DNA from: Nageia nagi
Lineage: Eukaryota > Pinophyta
Assembly (NCBI GenBank): GCA_050084985.1
Contig: JBITNC010000001.1
Coordinates: 20,708,001-20,772,000, forward strand
DNA length: 64,000 nt
Direction: 5' to 3'
Positions 23,341 to 34,140 of the stretch are shown in pieces. Both the position numbers and the translations under genes were made by a program. The notes beneath the pieces are model-generated. The model saw only the letters and a list, made by a program, of their open reading frames with translations. It did no database searches and was not told the origin of the DNA. The stretch's first letter is position 1; each line of letters starts with the position of its first letter.

Positions 23341-26294
23341 GATTGAATTGTTGATTCAGGATGCACTAATCACATGTGTTATGAAAAGGATAAGTTTGAA
23401 AACTTTCATAAATACAAAAAAGATGCAGTTGTGATAGGTGATAATACAGTCCTTGATGTTCAAGGAATAGGGAGTGTGAAGATTCATGGAAAGACTCTTG
23501 ATAATGTCTTTTATGTGCCTAAACTAAGGATGAATCTCATCTCCATAATTCAGATTACAAGGAAAGGATGCTCATTTGAGTTTATCTCACACTCCTAGTG
23601 TGTTAAGAAAGGACTTGCCACCTTAATGAAAGGATCAGTAAAGGATGACCTTTATATTGTGGATCAAGTACCTTCAAAGATTTGTCTTGCTGCAAATGTT
23701 TGTTCAAAAGGTAATCTTTGGCATCAATGATTAGGGCACCTTAACCACAAGAGTATTCAAGATATGAAAACTCAAGCACTTATGGAAGGTTTACCTAATA
23801 TTTCACCCACAATTGGTCTTTGTGAAAGGTGCATTCTAGGAAAGATGCATAGGCAAAAGTTTGAAAAGGATAAGGCAACTCGGGCTACTCATCCTCTTCA
23901 GCTTGTGCATTTAGATTTGATGGGTCCATTTCAGACTAAGTCTCTAGGGGGAGCTTCTTATGTTCTGACCTTCATTGATGACTTCAATAGGATGACATTT
24001 GGTTATCTACTTGAGCACAAGGATCAAACTTTTGATCGATTTAAAGACTTCAAGGCACTTGTTGAAAATCAAACTGATTTTAAGATCAAAATGCTGAGAT
24101 CTGATAATGGGGGTGAATATAATAGCAATGAGTTTAACAATTATTGTGTTAAACATGGGATCAAGCGACAATTCACAATCCCTTACACCCCTCAACAAAA
24201 TGGAGTTACTGAAAGAAAGAATCGCACCATTATGGAAATGGCAAGACGCATGTTGGGTAACCTTCCTAGTTTCTTATGGGGAGAAGCTGTTCACACTGCT
24301 ATTCACACCCTAAATAGGTGTCCTACTAAAGCAGTTGAAGGAAAAACTCCATATGAAGCATGGACAGGAAAGAAACCTAACATCTCACACTTCAGGGTCT
24401 TTGGATGTGATGCATTTGCCTTCATTACCTCAGAGAAAAGAAAGAAGCTAGAAAAAAGATCAGAAAATGCATCTTTATGGGGTATGATAATCAGCATAAA
24501 GGTTACAGACTCTACTCCTCATCCCATAAAATAGTCTTTGTTTCTAGGGATGTCAAGTTCAATGAACTTCCTAAGGATACGACTTCTCATGCTGAGGTGT
24601 CTGATTCAGATGATTCTATGCCTGCACCTAACTGGTTGGATGATCATGTAGGGAAGTCACCACAAGAGCAAAATTCTCCAGCTCAGAGAATTACAAGAAG
24701 TATGACCTTGAATAAATCCTTATTTGCCAAAATTGATAATATAAATGAGCCATCAACATTCAAAGAAGCTTCCAAGCAAGAATGTTGGATGGAAGCTATG
24801 AAAGTTGAGTATGAGGCACTCATGAAAAATGAAACTTGGGATTTGGTTCCTTATCCCAATGAGAAAAATGTGATTGGAAATAAATGGATTTACAAGGTCA
24901 AGTACAATTCTGATGGAGAAGTTGAAAAATACAAAGCAAGGTTAGTGGCCAAAGGATTCGCTCAGAAATATGGTATTGATTATGAGGAAACCTTTGCTCC
25001 TGTGGCCAAAATGCCTACTGTTAGGATAATCCTTGCTCTTTCTGCAGCTCAGGGATGGAAAGTTTTCCAACTTGATGTCAAGAGTGCATTTCTCAATGGT
25101 GACTTGGATATAGAAATCTACATGAATCAACCAGAAGGATTTATTCTAGAAGGAAAATAGTCTCTTGTGTGTAAGCTAAAGAAGTCTTTGTATGGACTTA
25201 AGCAAGCACCTAGAGCATGGTATAAGAAAATTTCAGGATTCTTTGCAGATATTGGTTTTTCCAAGTGCTTCTCAGATTTAGATCTATATGTACTCAATCA
25301 TGGAAATGACATGGTCATAATTCTCCTTTATGTGGATGATCTTCTCATAACAGGCAATAATATTGAAATCATCCAAGAGTGCATCTCCAAAATCAAGGCA
25401 ACATTTGAAATGATTGATCTAGGTCTATTACATTACTATCTTGGGATGCAAGTATACCAACATAAAGATTGTACTTATCTTAGTCAATCTAAGTATATAT
25501 CAGACATCTTGCAAAAGTTTGGAATGGAGGAGTGTAAATATGCTGCAATACCTATTTCTCCTGGAATCGTTGTATCACTGAGCTCAGATTCTCAGTTGGT
25601 TGATGCTACAGCTTCTAGACAATTGATCGGTAGTCTTCTATATCTGACTATCTCTCGACCTGATATTACCTTTGCAATGAATCTAATGGCACGATTCATG
25701 CAAAAACCATATGTTGAACACCTCCATGCTGTTAAGCAAATTATGAGGTATGTCGCAGGGACAAAGGATCTTGCTCTTAAGTATTCCAAAGTGCCCTCAA
25801 TTGTTCTCTTAGGGTTCTCAGATTCTGATTATGGGGGAGATAGAGATGACAGAAAATCAACCTCTACATATGTGTTTAGCATTGGTTCAGGTGCTATCTC
25901 TTGGGCTTCCAAGAAGCAACCTACTGTGACTCTTTCTACCATCGAAGCCAAATATTGAGCCATGCTTGTTGCTGCCCAAGACGCTATTTGGTTGAGGCAT
26001 CTTTTGAATAAAATTGGGTATAAGCAAAATGGCCCATCTCTTATTTCATTAGACAATCAATCGGCTATCTCTTTGGGTAAGAATCCTGTGTTCCATCAGC
26101 GAACCAAACATGTAGAAATCCAAGCTCATTTTATCAGGGAGAAGGTTCTAGATGACATCATACACTTGCAGTATTGTCCACCTACTGAAAACTCCACTGA
26201 TTTTTTCACCAAGCCCCTTCCTGAAGCTCAGTTTTGCAAGCTTAGGGATTCTCTCAGGTTGGTGAAGTTGCCCTCAAGGAGGAGTGAAGTTTAA
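23341..26294 (+). pseudogene. Copia pol: protease, integrase, reverse transcriptase, RNase H (element 1)
   Basis: All pol domains are present in Copia order. Protease: IVDSGCTNHM from 23347. GAG-pre-integrase: LGHLNHKSI and CERCILGKMHRQKF near 23730-23860. Integrase: HLDLMGPF, RSDNGGEY and TERKNRTIMEMARR supply the D, D and E. Reverse transcriptase: NKWIYKVK, LDVKSAFLNGDLD, SLYGLKQAPRAWY and LLYVDDLLITG. RNase H: SDSDYGGDRDDRKST and DNQSAISLGKNPVFHQRTKH. Breaks are stops at 23344, 23596, 23728, 25158 and 25956, and a lost A in the run at 24464-24467. The protein would make and integrate element cDNA. Every lesion is a single-base change. Confidence 0.93.
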
Positions 26295-26342
26295 ACTTTT
26301 GTTAATGATGACAACTTCACCTCTAAGAGGCCTTTTTTTGAT

Positions 26343-26632
26343 TGTACATTCTATACCTCTGTGGTAAGTTTGCTCTGTGTGACAAACTTGTTGTACAATT
26401 ATTGTTATAGAGTGTTGATTATTTGATACCTCAGTGGTAAGTTTGCTCTGCGTGACAAACTTGTTGTACATTTTATACCTCCATGGTAAGTTTGCTCTGC
26501 GTGAGAAACTTGTACAAATTTAGAGCATATAATTAATATACCTTCGTGGTAAGTTCGCTCTGCGTGAGGAACTTGTTGTACATTCTAGACCTCTGTGGTG
26601 AGTTTGCTTTGCGTGAGAAACTTGTTGTACAA
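26343..26632 (+). repeat. Tandem hairpin array 3' of pol in element 1
   Basis: Five imperfect copies of a unit of about 43 bp, starting near 26355, 26427, 26477, 26539 and 26589. Each has ACCTCTGTGGTAAGTTTGCT followed by CTGCGTGA and an AAACTTG, so AAGTTTG and CAAACTT can form a 7-bp stem with a loop of about ten bases. Copies are separated by 7-30 bp of AT-rich sequence. The array lies outside the coding region between RNase H and the polypurine tract. Confidence 0.88.
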
Positions 26633-27111
26633 TTTTTATGCTCTATTTAAAATCAACACATGTCTATATACAACAGGTGACTATGAGTGATGGCTTGGCA
26701 TCTCTGTGATGGCTTATAGTGCACCATTGATCAGTTATTTATAAGATGGCATTATTTGATTCTTTTATTTGAATATATGATGCATCTAACTAATTTTGTT
26801 CATGAGTTGCTTGTAGCATGCAGGATCTTCTTTAGAAATGCAGATTACTCACCTTGTGAAAGCAAGCTCATGGAGACTCACATGTCAGCTTAAAGTTGAT
26901 CAACTATTATGTACAGTGAAACCAGTTGTGGTTAATGATTGTATTGTAAACCATTTTTTTGTCAAATGGTAATGTATTGAGTCTCATACTAGTTCTCAAA
27001 AATATTCTCAAATATGTAAAAGTTCTCATCTCCACTTGTATCTCTATGGAGGAGAACTCTCTCTCTTACTCTCTCTCTTCTCTCTTCTACGCTCTATCCC
27101 AATATTGCATT

Positions 27112-27120
27112 AAGGGGGAG
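27112..27120 (+). other. Polypurine tract of element 1
   Basis: AAGGGGGAG directly before the 3' LTR, the plus-strand priming site. Confidence 0.93.
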
Positions 27121-27603
27121 TGTTAGAATTTGTAATGAAATATTGTGAATATCTAAACTCCTTGTAAATTCAATTAATCACTTAAGGGTATGTAGATACC
27201 TTAAGGGATTAATTGAATTCTTTAATATGTAGACTTTGACTTTACCAAAGTAGTTAGTTGGTAGGTTGAAGTTAGGTGATACATTTAATGTAACCCTAAC
27301 CTTACCCTTGGGTTAAAGGAAGGTTAGGGAGGTGCTCTCAAGTTATAAATAGAGGACCTCTCCTCTTGTAACATAACTAAGTTCTTGGAGTAAGATTACT
27401 CTACTAGTTGTGTAGGAGAGGAAGAGTATAGTTGTAAGAGAGGCATACTTGAGAATTGAGATACTAGTTGTGGATGTACTCCCAAGGAGGGAGGAACCAC
27501 ATTACACCTGTGTTATCTTGAGTGATTGTGTTATCTTATGTATAATTGAGTTTCCTAGTCTTAGGTCCTTGAGGATTTGTTTAGATCTAGTTCAAATCCT
27601 TCA
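27121..27603 (+). repeat. 3' LTR of element 1
   Basis: 483 bp, identical in length to the 5' LTR with five substitutions: one A/C transversion and four transitions. It carries the same TATA box (27344-27351) and inverted repeat (27167-27219). It is followed directly by the AATAC duplication. Confidence 0.96.
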
Positions 27604-28178
27604 AATACGTGTTGATGTCCTTGGTCATCAATAGGCTTTGGAGTATATGTCTTAGTTCAATAACTACTAGGTCCATCTCTTTGATGGTGGTGTCCTCCTT
27701 AAAGAACTTAACTTTGAAATCCATTTTTTCTAGGATTGAGTTGGCTTGCTCATCGATATTTGTGACTTCTTTACTCAATTATTAAAAGTGTGTAGTCATA
27801 TGTTGCACCACCCCCAAATAGAACCAATAATCATAATAGAAATTGGCAACCTCTGGTCTTTGATCCTGAGTCATCTAAAATCTCTCAATGATGGGTCTCC
27901 GAGACTCTAACCTCTTGAGAAAATCAACCCTATTTGTTACAATATCTTTTAGCTTTTGTTCCTCAATGGGGATTTTCTACAAGGCATCTATGAATTGTGC
28001 CACCACTTCCAATATATTTTTAATCATCTCTTGCTTCACAACAACCAACCCCTCCTTCAAAGGTTTCAGCTTCTTGAGATCTTTAGGGGGTACATTCACA
28101 AACTCTATCTCCCTAGTCAATCTTCTTTGGTTAACTAACTCCTTCTTGAGGCTCTTGATTTCCTTTTTCTTTTGTAAA
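27604..28178 (-). pseudogene. Unidentified coiled-coil-like ORF, part upstream of Copia element 1
   Basis: Minus-strand reading from the assembly gap leftward. It starts LQKKKEIKSLKKELVNQRRL, continues with FVNVPPKDLKKLKPLKEGLV and, after two stops near 27780, SKEVTNIDEQANSILEKMDF, ending DINTY at the Copia insertion. It resumes in frame at 21687. The composition is rich in Lys, Glu and Leu and suggests coiled coils. The N-terminal side is lost in the gap at 28179. Unrecognised; possibly a plant mobile-element protein. Confidence 0.5.
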
Positions 28179-28278
28179 NNNNNNNNNNNNNNNNNNNNNN
28201 NNNNNNNNNNNNNNNNNNNNNNNNNNNNNNNNNNNNNNNNNNNNNNNNNNNNNNNNNNNNNNNNNNNNNNNNNNNNNN
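28179..28278. other. Assembly gap (100 N)
   Basis: Exactly 100 Ns, a conventional placeholder for a gap of unknown size. The left side is an unidentified ORF and the right side begins inside a Copia reverse transcriptase at its YVDD box. The missing RNase H, 3' LTR and 5' LINE half of the nest to the right should lie in it. Confidence 0.98.
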
Positions 28279-29098
28279 GTATGAGGACTATATTATTCCC
28301 TATAATTAGCAGATCATCTACATAGAGAAGAATCAAGATTAATTCTTGTCCTTTGTTGAGAACATAAATATATATTTTAGATAAGCATTTAGAAAACCTA
28401 ATATCCTTAAAGTATCTTAAAATCTTTTTGTACCAAGCCCTAGGTGCTTTTTTAAGTCCATATAAAGACTTATTTAGCTTGCAAACAAAAGATTAGTTTC
28501 CTTCTACAATAAACCCTTCTAGTTGGCTTATGTATATTTTCACATCTAGGTCACCATTGAGAAAAGAAATCTTGATATAAAGTTGAAAACCTTTCCATCT
28601 TTGAGGTACTAAAAGAGCAAGAATTACCCTAATAGTAGGCATCTTTACCATTGGAGAAAAGATTTCTTCATAATTAGCTCCATATTTTTGAGTGAAACCC
28701 TTAGCTACTAATCTTGCTTTGTATTTCTCAATCTCTCTAACTAAATTATATTTGACCTTGTAAATCCATTTATTACCAATCACATTTTGTTCATTAGGAT
28801 AAGAAACCAAATCTTGAGTTTAATTTTTCATTAAAACCTCATACTCTATATTCATTGCATTTAACCAATACTCGTGCTTTGAAGCTTCTTTAAAGAATAA
28901 GGGCTCATTCTTGCTACCAATTTTGGTAAATAAAGATTTATAAATGGTCATACTTCTAGTTATCCTTTGTGTTGGAGATTTTTGTTCCTTAGGTGATATA
29001 TCCACATTGATATACATCCAGCTAGATGTAATAGAAGAATCATCACCCTCATCTACGTTCTCATAAGAAGCAAATTCTTTAGGAAGTTCATTGAACTT
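28279..29098 (-). pseudogene. Copia pol, reverse transcriptase part (element 5, left fragment)
   Basis: Minus-strand Copia pol. From the right: KFNELPKEFASYENV and SPTQRITRSMT (linker before RT), then VIGNKWIYKVKYNL, ARLVAKGFTQKYGANYEE, FQLYIKISFLNGDLDVKIYI (the usual DVKSAFLNG has lost its Asp), and LLYVDDLLIIGNN at the gap edge. A TAA precedes the NKWIY block region and another stop follows. The reading is cut at 29098 by the insertion of element 4 and resumes at 37484 with the preceding integrase. The rest of RT and RNase H is lost in the gap. Confidence 0.85.
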
Positions 29099-29585
29099 TG
29101 AAAGAAACACAATCCTAAACTACCAAGATCATTTGAAACCTCACTCTAAAATCAATAGTCAAAGCATAATAATCTCACAAATCAACATAAGATATAAAAT
29201 GGTTCCTCCAACTAGGAGTACATCCACTAACTAAAATGTTTTTTCTTCCATAAAGATAATTCTTTTACAAGAACTCTTTCCTTATCTCCCAATCACTAAT
29301 CCTAGAGCATAACTTTGCTTCACAACTTTGTGAGCGATTACAAAGAGGGGGCCTTATATTTATAGGCCAAAATCCCCATTTGGATCACCCTTTTAACCAT
29401 TATACAAAGGCATGACATCCTTCACCCTTTTACCCAAGGGGCATGTTCATGAGATGGAGTGTAAGATAAGTTACATTATCATATTCACTTAAATACTTAA
29501 GGTATCTAAGGATACCATTAAGTATTATGAATTTACAAAGAGGAACATTACAAAACCTTACAATAATGCATTATACATTCCAACA
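29099..29585 (-). repeat. 3' LTR of element 4
   Basis: About 487 bp, beginning TGTTGGAATGTATAATGC at 29585 on the minus strand. A TATA box (CCTATAAATA) lies near 29360 and the family inverted repeat at 29484-29531. The polypurine tract AAAGGGAAG abuts it at 29586-29594. Confidence 0.85.
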
Positions 29586-29594
29586 CTTCCCTTT
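29586..29594 (-). other. Polypurine tract of element 4
   Basis: AAAGGGAAG on the minus strand directly before the 3' LTR start TGTTGG. Confidence 0.8.
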
Positions 29595-30059
29595 AATGTA
29601 ATATTGAGATAGAGTGAAGAAGAGACAAGAAATATAGATTAAGAGAGTTATCCTCCATACAAATACAATCAGATATGAGAACTTTTCACATCTTTATGAA
29701 GTAAGCAAGATCTTAGTTTGAGACTCACTAATTTACTATTCTAGCAAATGATTTACAACACAATCATTAACTATAACTGATTTCATTATATATAGAGTAT
29801 CATCCAACATGAATTTGACATGATGGGCCTCCATGAGATTGCACACCTGAAGTAAGTAACCTATAATCTTGAGAGAAACTAGCAATTATTGGTAGTTTAA
29901 ATAACAAGATTAGTTAGATGCAACATATACACATTCATATTATTAATAATAAATGAATTAAATAATTCCATCAAAAAATGATCAATGGTGCACTATAAAT
30001 CATCATGAAGATTCCAAGCCAATACTCATAGTCACCTATTATATACAAAACATGTGTTG

Positions 30060-30260
30060 ATTATCATCACAAAATAGAGTATGCACATACGAGTTCTTCA
30101 CATATGGATGAATGAATAGTGCTAAAAGACATGTATGATTTCCTCACATATAGATAACTGAACAATGCAAAATATGGCCAATCAAATGCTCAAAATTATA
30201 CAAGTTCCTCATGCAGAGCAAACTTACCATAAAAATGTACAACAAAATCAACACTATATA
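30060..30260 (-). repeat. Decayed tandem-repeat module 3' of pol in element 4
   Basis: Two to three imperfect copies built around ACATACGAGTTCTTCACATA and ATACAAGTTCCTCATGC, in the same position relative to RNase H and the polypurine tract as the arrays in elements 1 and 2. Confidence 0.55.
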
Positions 30261-30299
30261 CCAAAAAATCTTCCTAGGGGTGCAGTTATCATTACAAAT

Positions 30300-31940
30300 A
30301 TGAATTCAATAAAAGAATTCAAACTTCTCCTCTCCTTGAGGGTAACTTCACCAACGCAATAACATCCCTAAGCTTACTGAACTAAGATTCAAGAAGGGGC
30401 TTGATGAACAAATTAATAGAGTTCAAGGTTGGTGGAAAATACTCTAGATGTATGATGCCATCAAGAACCTTTTACGTAATGAAATGGGCTTAGATTTTCA
30501 CATGTTTTTTTCTCTAATGGAACACATGATTCTTAGCTAAAGAAATAATTGACTAATTGTTGGAAGAAATTAGAGATGAAACAGCTTGCTCATATCCTAT
30601 TTATTTTAAAACATGTGTAAGCCAAATAGCTTTCTAGGCTACAATAGACATGGCTTGGTATTTAGCTTTTATGGTAGAAAGAGAAATAGTAGGATACCAA
30701 ATGAGATATAACCTAAACCAATGCTAAACACATATGTAGAGGTTGATTTTCTATCATCTTTATCTCTCCCATAGTTAAAATCTAAGAAGCCTGAGAGACC
30801 AAATGAGGGTAACTTGGAATACTTGAGAGAAAGATCCTTCACCCCTCCAACATACCTTAAGATTTGCTTAACAACATTGAGGTGCTCAACATATGGTTGC
30901 TACATGAATCATGCCATCAAATTTATTGTAAAGGTAATATCTTACTTGAAAATAGTCAAATAAAGAAGACTACCAATTAATTTCTTGTAAACTATAGCAT
31001 CTGCTAATTGAGAGTTAGAGCTGAGAGATATGGTGATTCCAGGAGAGATTGGGATTGTAGCATGTCTACACTCCTCCATTCAAAACTTTTGAAAGGTGTG
31101 TTTTATATACTTGGATTGACTAAGATACATACAATACTTGTATTGGTACACTTGCATTCCAAGGTAGTAGTGCAAGAGATCTAGATCAATCATTTCAAAT
31201 ATTACCTTAAGTTTGGATATTCACTTTTGAATGATTTAATCATTGTTCTAAATAATTAGAAGAACATACACATAAAGGAGAATTAGGATCATATCATTTT
31301 CTTGATTTAACACATACATATTAGAGTTAATGAAGCACTTAAAGAATCTAATATCTACAAATTATCCTAAAATCTTCTTGTACCAGGTTCTAGTTGCTTG
31401 TTTAGTTCCATACAAAGACTTATTTAGCTTATACATAAATGACCCTTTTCCTTCCATAATAAACCCTTATGGTTGATTCATGAAGATTTCTACATCTAAT
31501 TCACCATTGAGAAATGCACTCTTGATGTCAAGTTGAAAAACTTTCCATCCCTGAGCTACTAAAAGAGCAACGATTATTCTGATAGTAGGTATAATTGCCA
31601 TAAGAGCAAAGGTTTCTTCATAATCAAATTTGTATTTCTAAGCAAAATCTTTGGCCACTAATCTGGCCTTGTATTTCTTAATATCCCCAACTAAATTGAA
31701 CTTGACATTATAGATCCACTTATTGCCAATTACATTCTTCTCATTGGGATAAGGAACCAAGTCCCAAGTTTCACTTTTCATAAGCACCTCATACTCCACT
31801 TTCATAGCTTCCTTCCAACACTCATGCTTTGAAGCTTCTTTGAATGATGAGGGTTCATTCTTGTTATCAATTTTGGAAAATAAGGATTTGTTCAAGGTCA
31901 TACTCCTTGTTATCCTCTAAGTTGGAGAATTTTTCTCCTA
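30300..31940 (-). pseudogene. Copia pol: reverse transcriptase and RNase H (element 4), degenerate
   Basis: Minus-strand remnant. The open stretch 31901-31638 begins TLNKSLFSKIDNKNEPSSFK and contains NVIGNKWIYNVKFN and ARLVAKDFA, the N-terminal RT region. Downstream to about 31100 the palm is readable but its catalytic box is YVYV instead of YVDD. RNase H sequence continues to about 30300 with many stops. Inactive. Confidence 0.82.
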
Positions 31941-33290
31941 AGGTGACTTGTTTGCATTAATATCCAACTAGGTAGGTGCAATTGTTGAGTCATCTAGATC
32001 ATCAACATCCTCATTAGTAGATTCCTCAATAATTTAATTAAAATTTACATCCCTTGATACAAACACTACTTTATAAGATGGAGAGTAGAGCTTGTAGCCT
32101 CTATGCTAACTATCATAACCCATAAAGATGCATTTTTTAACTCTTTTGTCTAACTTTTTCTTTTTCTCAAAAATAATGTATGAGAATGCTTCACAACCAA
32201 GCACCCTAAAGTGATAAATGTTATGTTTTATTTCCATCCATGCCTCAAAAGGATTTTTACTTGCAATAACTTTTTTGGAACACCTATTCAAGGTGTAAAT
32301 TGCAATGCTCATAGCTTCACCCCACAAGAAACTAGGAAGATTTCCCAACATGCATCTAGCCATCTCCATAATTATCCTATTTTTCCTTTTAAAAACACTA
32401 TTCTACTAAAGAGTGTAAGAAATTATAAACTATCTCTTAATTTTGTACTTAGTATAAAAATATTAAACTTATTACTGTTATACTCTCCCCCATTATCTAA
32501 TCTTAGCATCTTGATTTTAAGGTTAGTCTAATTTTTAACTAAGGCTTTGAAATATTTAAACCTATCAAATGTTTGATCCTTGTGCTCAAGTATATAATCA
32601 AATATCATCCTATTGAATTCATCAATGAAGGTCGAGATATAATATGCTCCTCTAAGTGACTTGGTTTGAAATGGACCCTTTAAATTTGAATGCATAAGCT
32701 AAAGAGATTGAGATGCCCTTATTGCCTTATCTTTTTCAAACTTTTATCTATTCATCTTACATAGGATTAACTTATCACTTAAACCAATTTAAGTAAAAAA
32801 AAAAGAAAAACCTTCCATAAGTTCTTAGTCTTCCATGACATGAATACTCTTATGGTTAAGGTACCCTAAATGATGGTACCAAAGATTGCCTCTAAAGCAC
32901 ACATTCATAGCAAGACACATCTTCCTTGGATCTTGATCCATAATGTAAAGATCATATTTTACTAATCCTTTAACCAAAGTGTCAATTCCCTTCTTAATGC
33001 ACGAGAAGAGTGAGTCAAACTCAAAAGAGTACCTTTTCCTTGCAACTTGAATTACAAAGAGAAAGTTCATCCTAAGCTTAAGAACATACAACACTTTTTC
33101 ATGAATCAACACACTCCCAATCCCTTGGAATTCAAGGATTAAGTTATTACCTATCAAAACTACATCTTTTCTATACTTATGAAAGTTTTCAAACTTATCA
33201 TTTTCAAAGAATAGTTGATTAGCACATCCAGATTTTACAATCCAATCAATCGAGAAGGAGCGAGTCATGGAGTAGAGTCTAACAACAAGT
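31940..33290 (-). pseudogene. Copia pol: protease and integrase (element 4), degenerate
   Basis: The open stretch 33268-32825 starts at the protease and reads IVKSGCANQL where an intact copy reads IVDSGCTNHM, so the catalytic Asp is gone. It continues through LWYHHLGYLNHKSI, the GAG-pre-integrase region. Integrase follows: at about 32400 the PQQNG segment is two TAG stops and the catalytic Glu is Lys (FKRKNR). The open stretch 32369-32106 holds MEMARCMLGNLPSFLWGEAM and the C-terminal part. Inactive. Confidence 0.82.
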
Positions 33291-34140
33291 CTAGCTTTTA
33301 TATTCTTCTTCCCTTTGAATTTTTTTACATTTCCATTACCCTTGTTCTTTTATTCTCTTTCTTTTTTATAGTAATCAAATTATTTGTAACCATAGATGTC
33401 ACAAAAATTACAATTTCCATTGAATTTTTCCTTGGGATTTAGTTTGCTTTCCTTGCCTTTTCCATCCCTTTGCCTATGGAATATGTTATTATTCTCCTTT
33501 TTCTCAAATATTTTAGAATAATAAGGATAATATTTCTTTTGATGATTGAAATTATTCTTGAAATAAGTTTTGATTGCTTCTAAAGAAATATTATTGTCCT
33601 TTGGAGAAGAGATCAATACCTTTTTGTTAAGAGTTTCCTCATGCTTTAGAAGAAGCCTTGAAAGGTTCTTAAGAGAGAAGACTTATTTATCATCAATCCT
33701 ATTCTCAATCACTATCACAAAGTTACTAAAATTTGGAGAAATATTTTAGAGAATGATGAATACATGAATTTATTTTTGATCAATTGCATCCACAAGTAAC
33801 AAGTTGGGTCCTAAGGTCAATGATTTTGTTCAAGTAGATGAAAATATTTTCATCTTACCCTTAATGAGATTGAAGCAAATTTTAAAGAATAGTGAACCTT
33901 ATTGAAAAATTAGATCCAAGGTAAATTTTATTGAGCCTATCCCAAGCTTTCTTTATTGAGGTTGATGATGAAATCATAAGAAACACTTCATCTAACATTG
34001 CATAAAAAATCATGGAGGTTTTTAGCTCATCCTTTATATTGTATGTCTCAAGTGCCTTATCATCTATAGGAGCAATAAGGTTCTTATTAACTATTTTCAT
34101 AGCTTTCTTTCTTGAAATTCAACTTTCATTTAAGGTTTCC
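33290..34140 (-). pseudogene. Copia gag (element 4), degenerate
   Basis: Minus-strand capsid remnant. The stretch 34100-33882 reads ETYNIKDELKTSMIFYAMLD and SSSTSIKKAWDRLNKIYLGS, matching gag of element 1. The zinc knuckle near 33400 reads CNFCDIYGYK, a stop, then FDYY, so the third and fourth ligands of CCHC are both Tyr. Confidence 0.8.

Larger units (their letters stand above)
21688..27603 (+). mobile_element. Full-length Ty1/copia LTR retrotransposon (element 1), recent insertion
   Basis: A 5916-bp element with a perfect 5-bp target duplication AATAC at 21683-21687 and 27604-27608. Its two LTRs are each 483 bp with five base differences and no indels (about 1.0%), so it is the youngest insertion in the window. 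Order is 5' LTR, primer binding site, gag, protease, integrase, reverse transcriptase, RNase H, tandem hairpin array, polypurine tract and 3' LTR. Despite its youth the coding region has two single-base frameshifts, both in A-runs, and five in-frame stops, so it is not autonomous as sequenced. It interrupts an unidentified minus-strand ORF. Confidence 0.97.

Noticed and set aside
27888-28336. ORFs spanning the N gap on both strands
   Set aside because: They join an unidentified ORF to a Copia reverse transcriptase through 100 unknown bases; the joined reading is an artefact.
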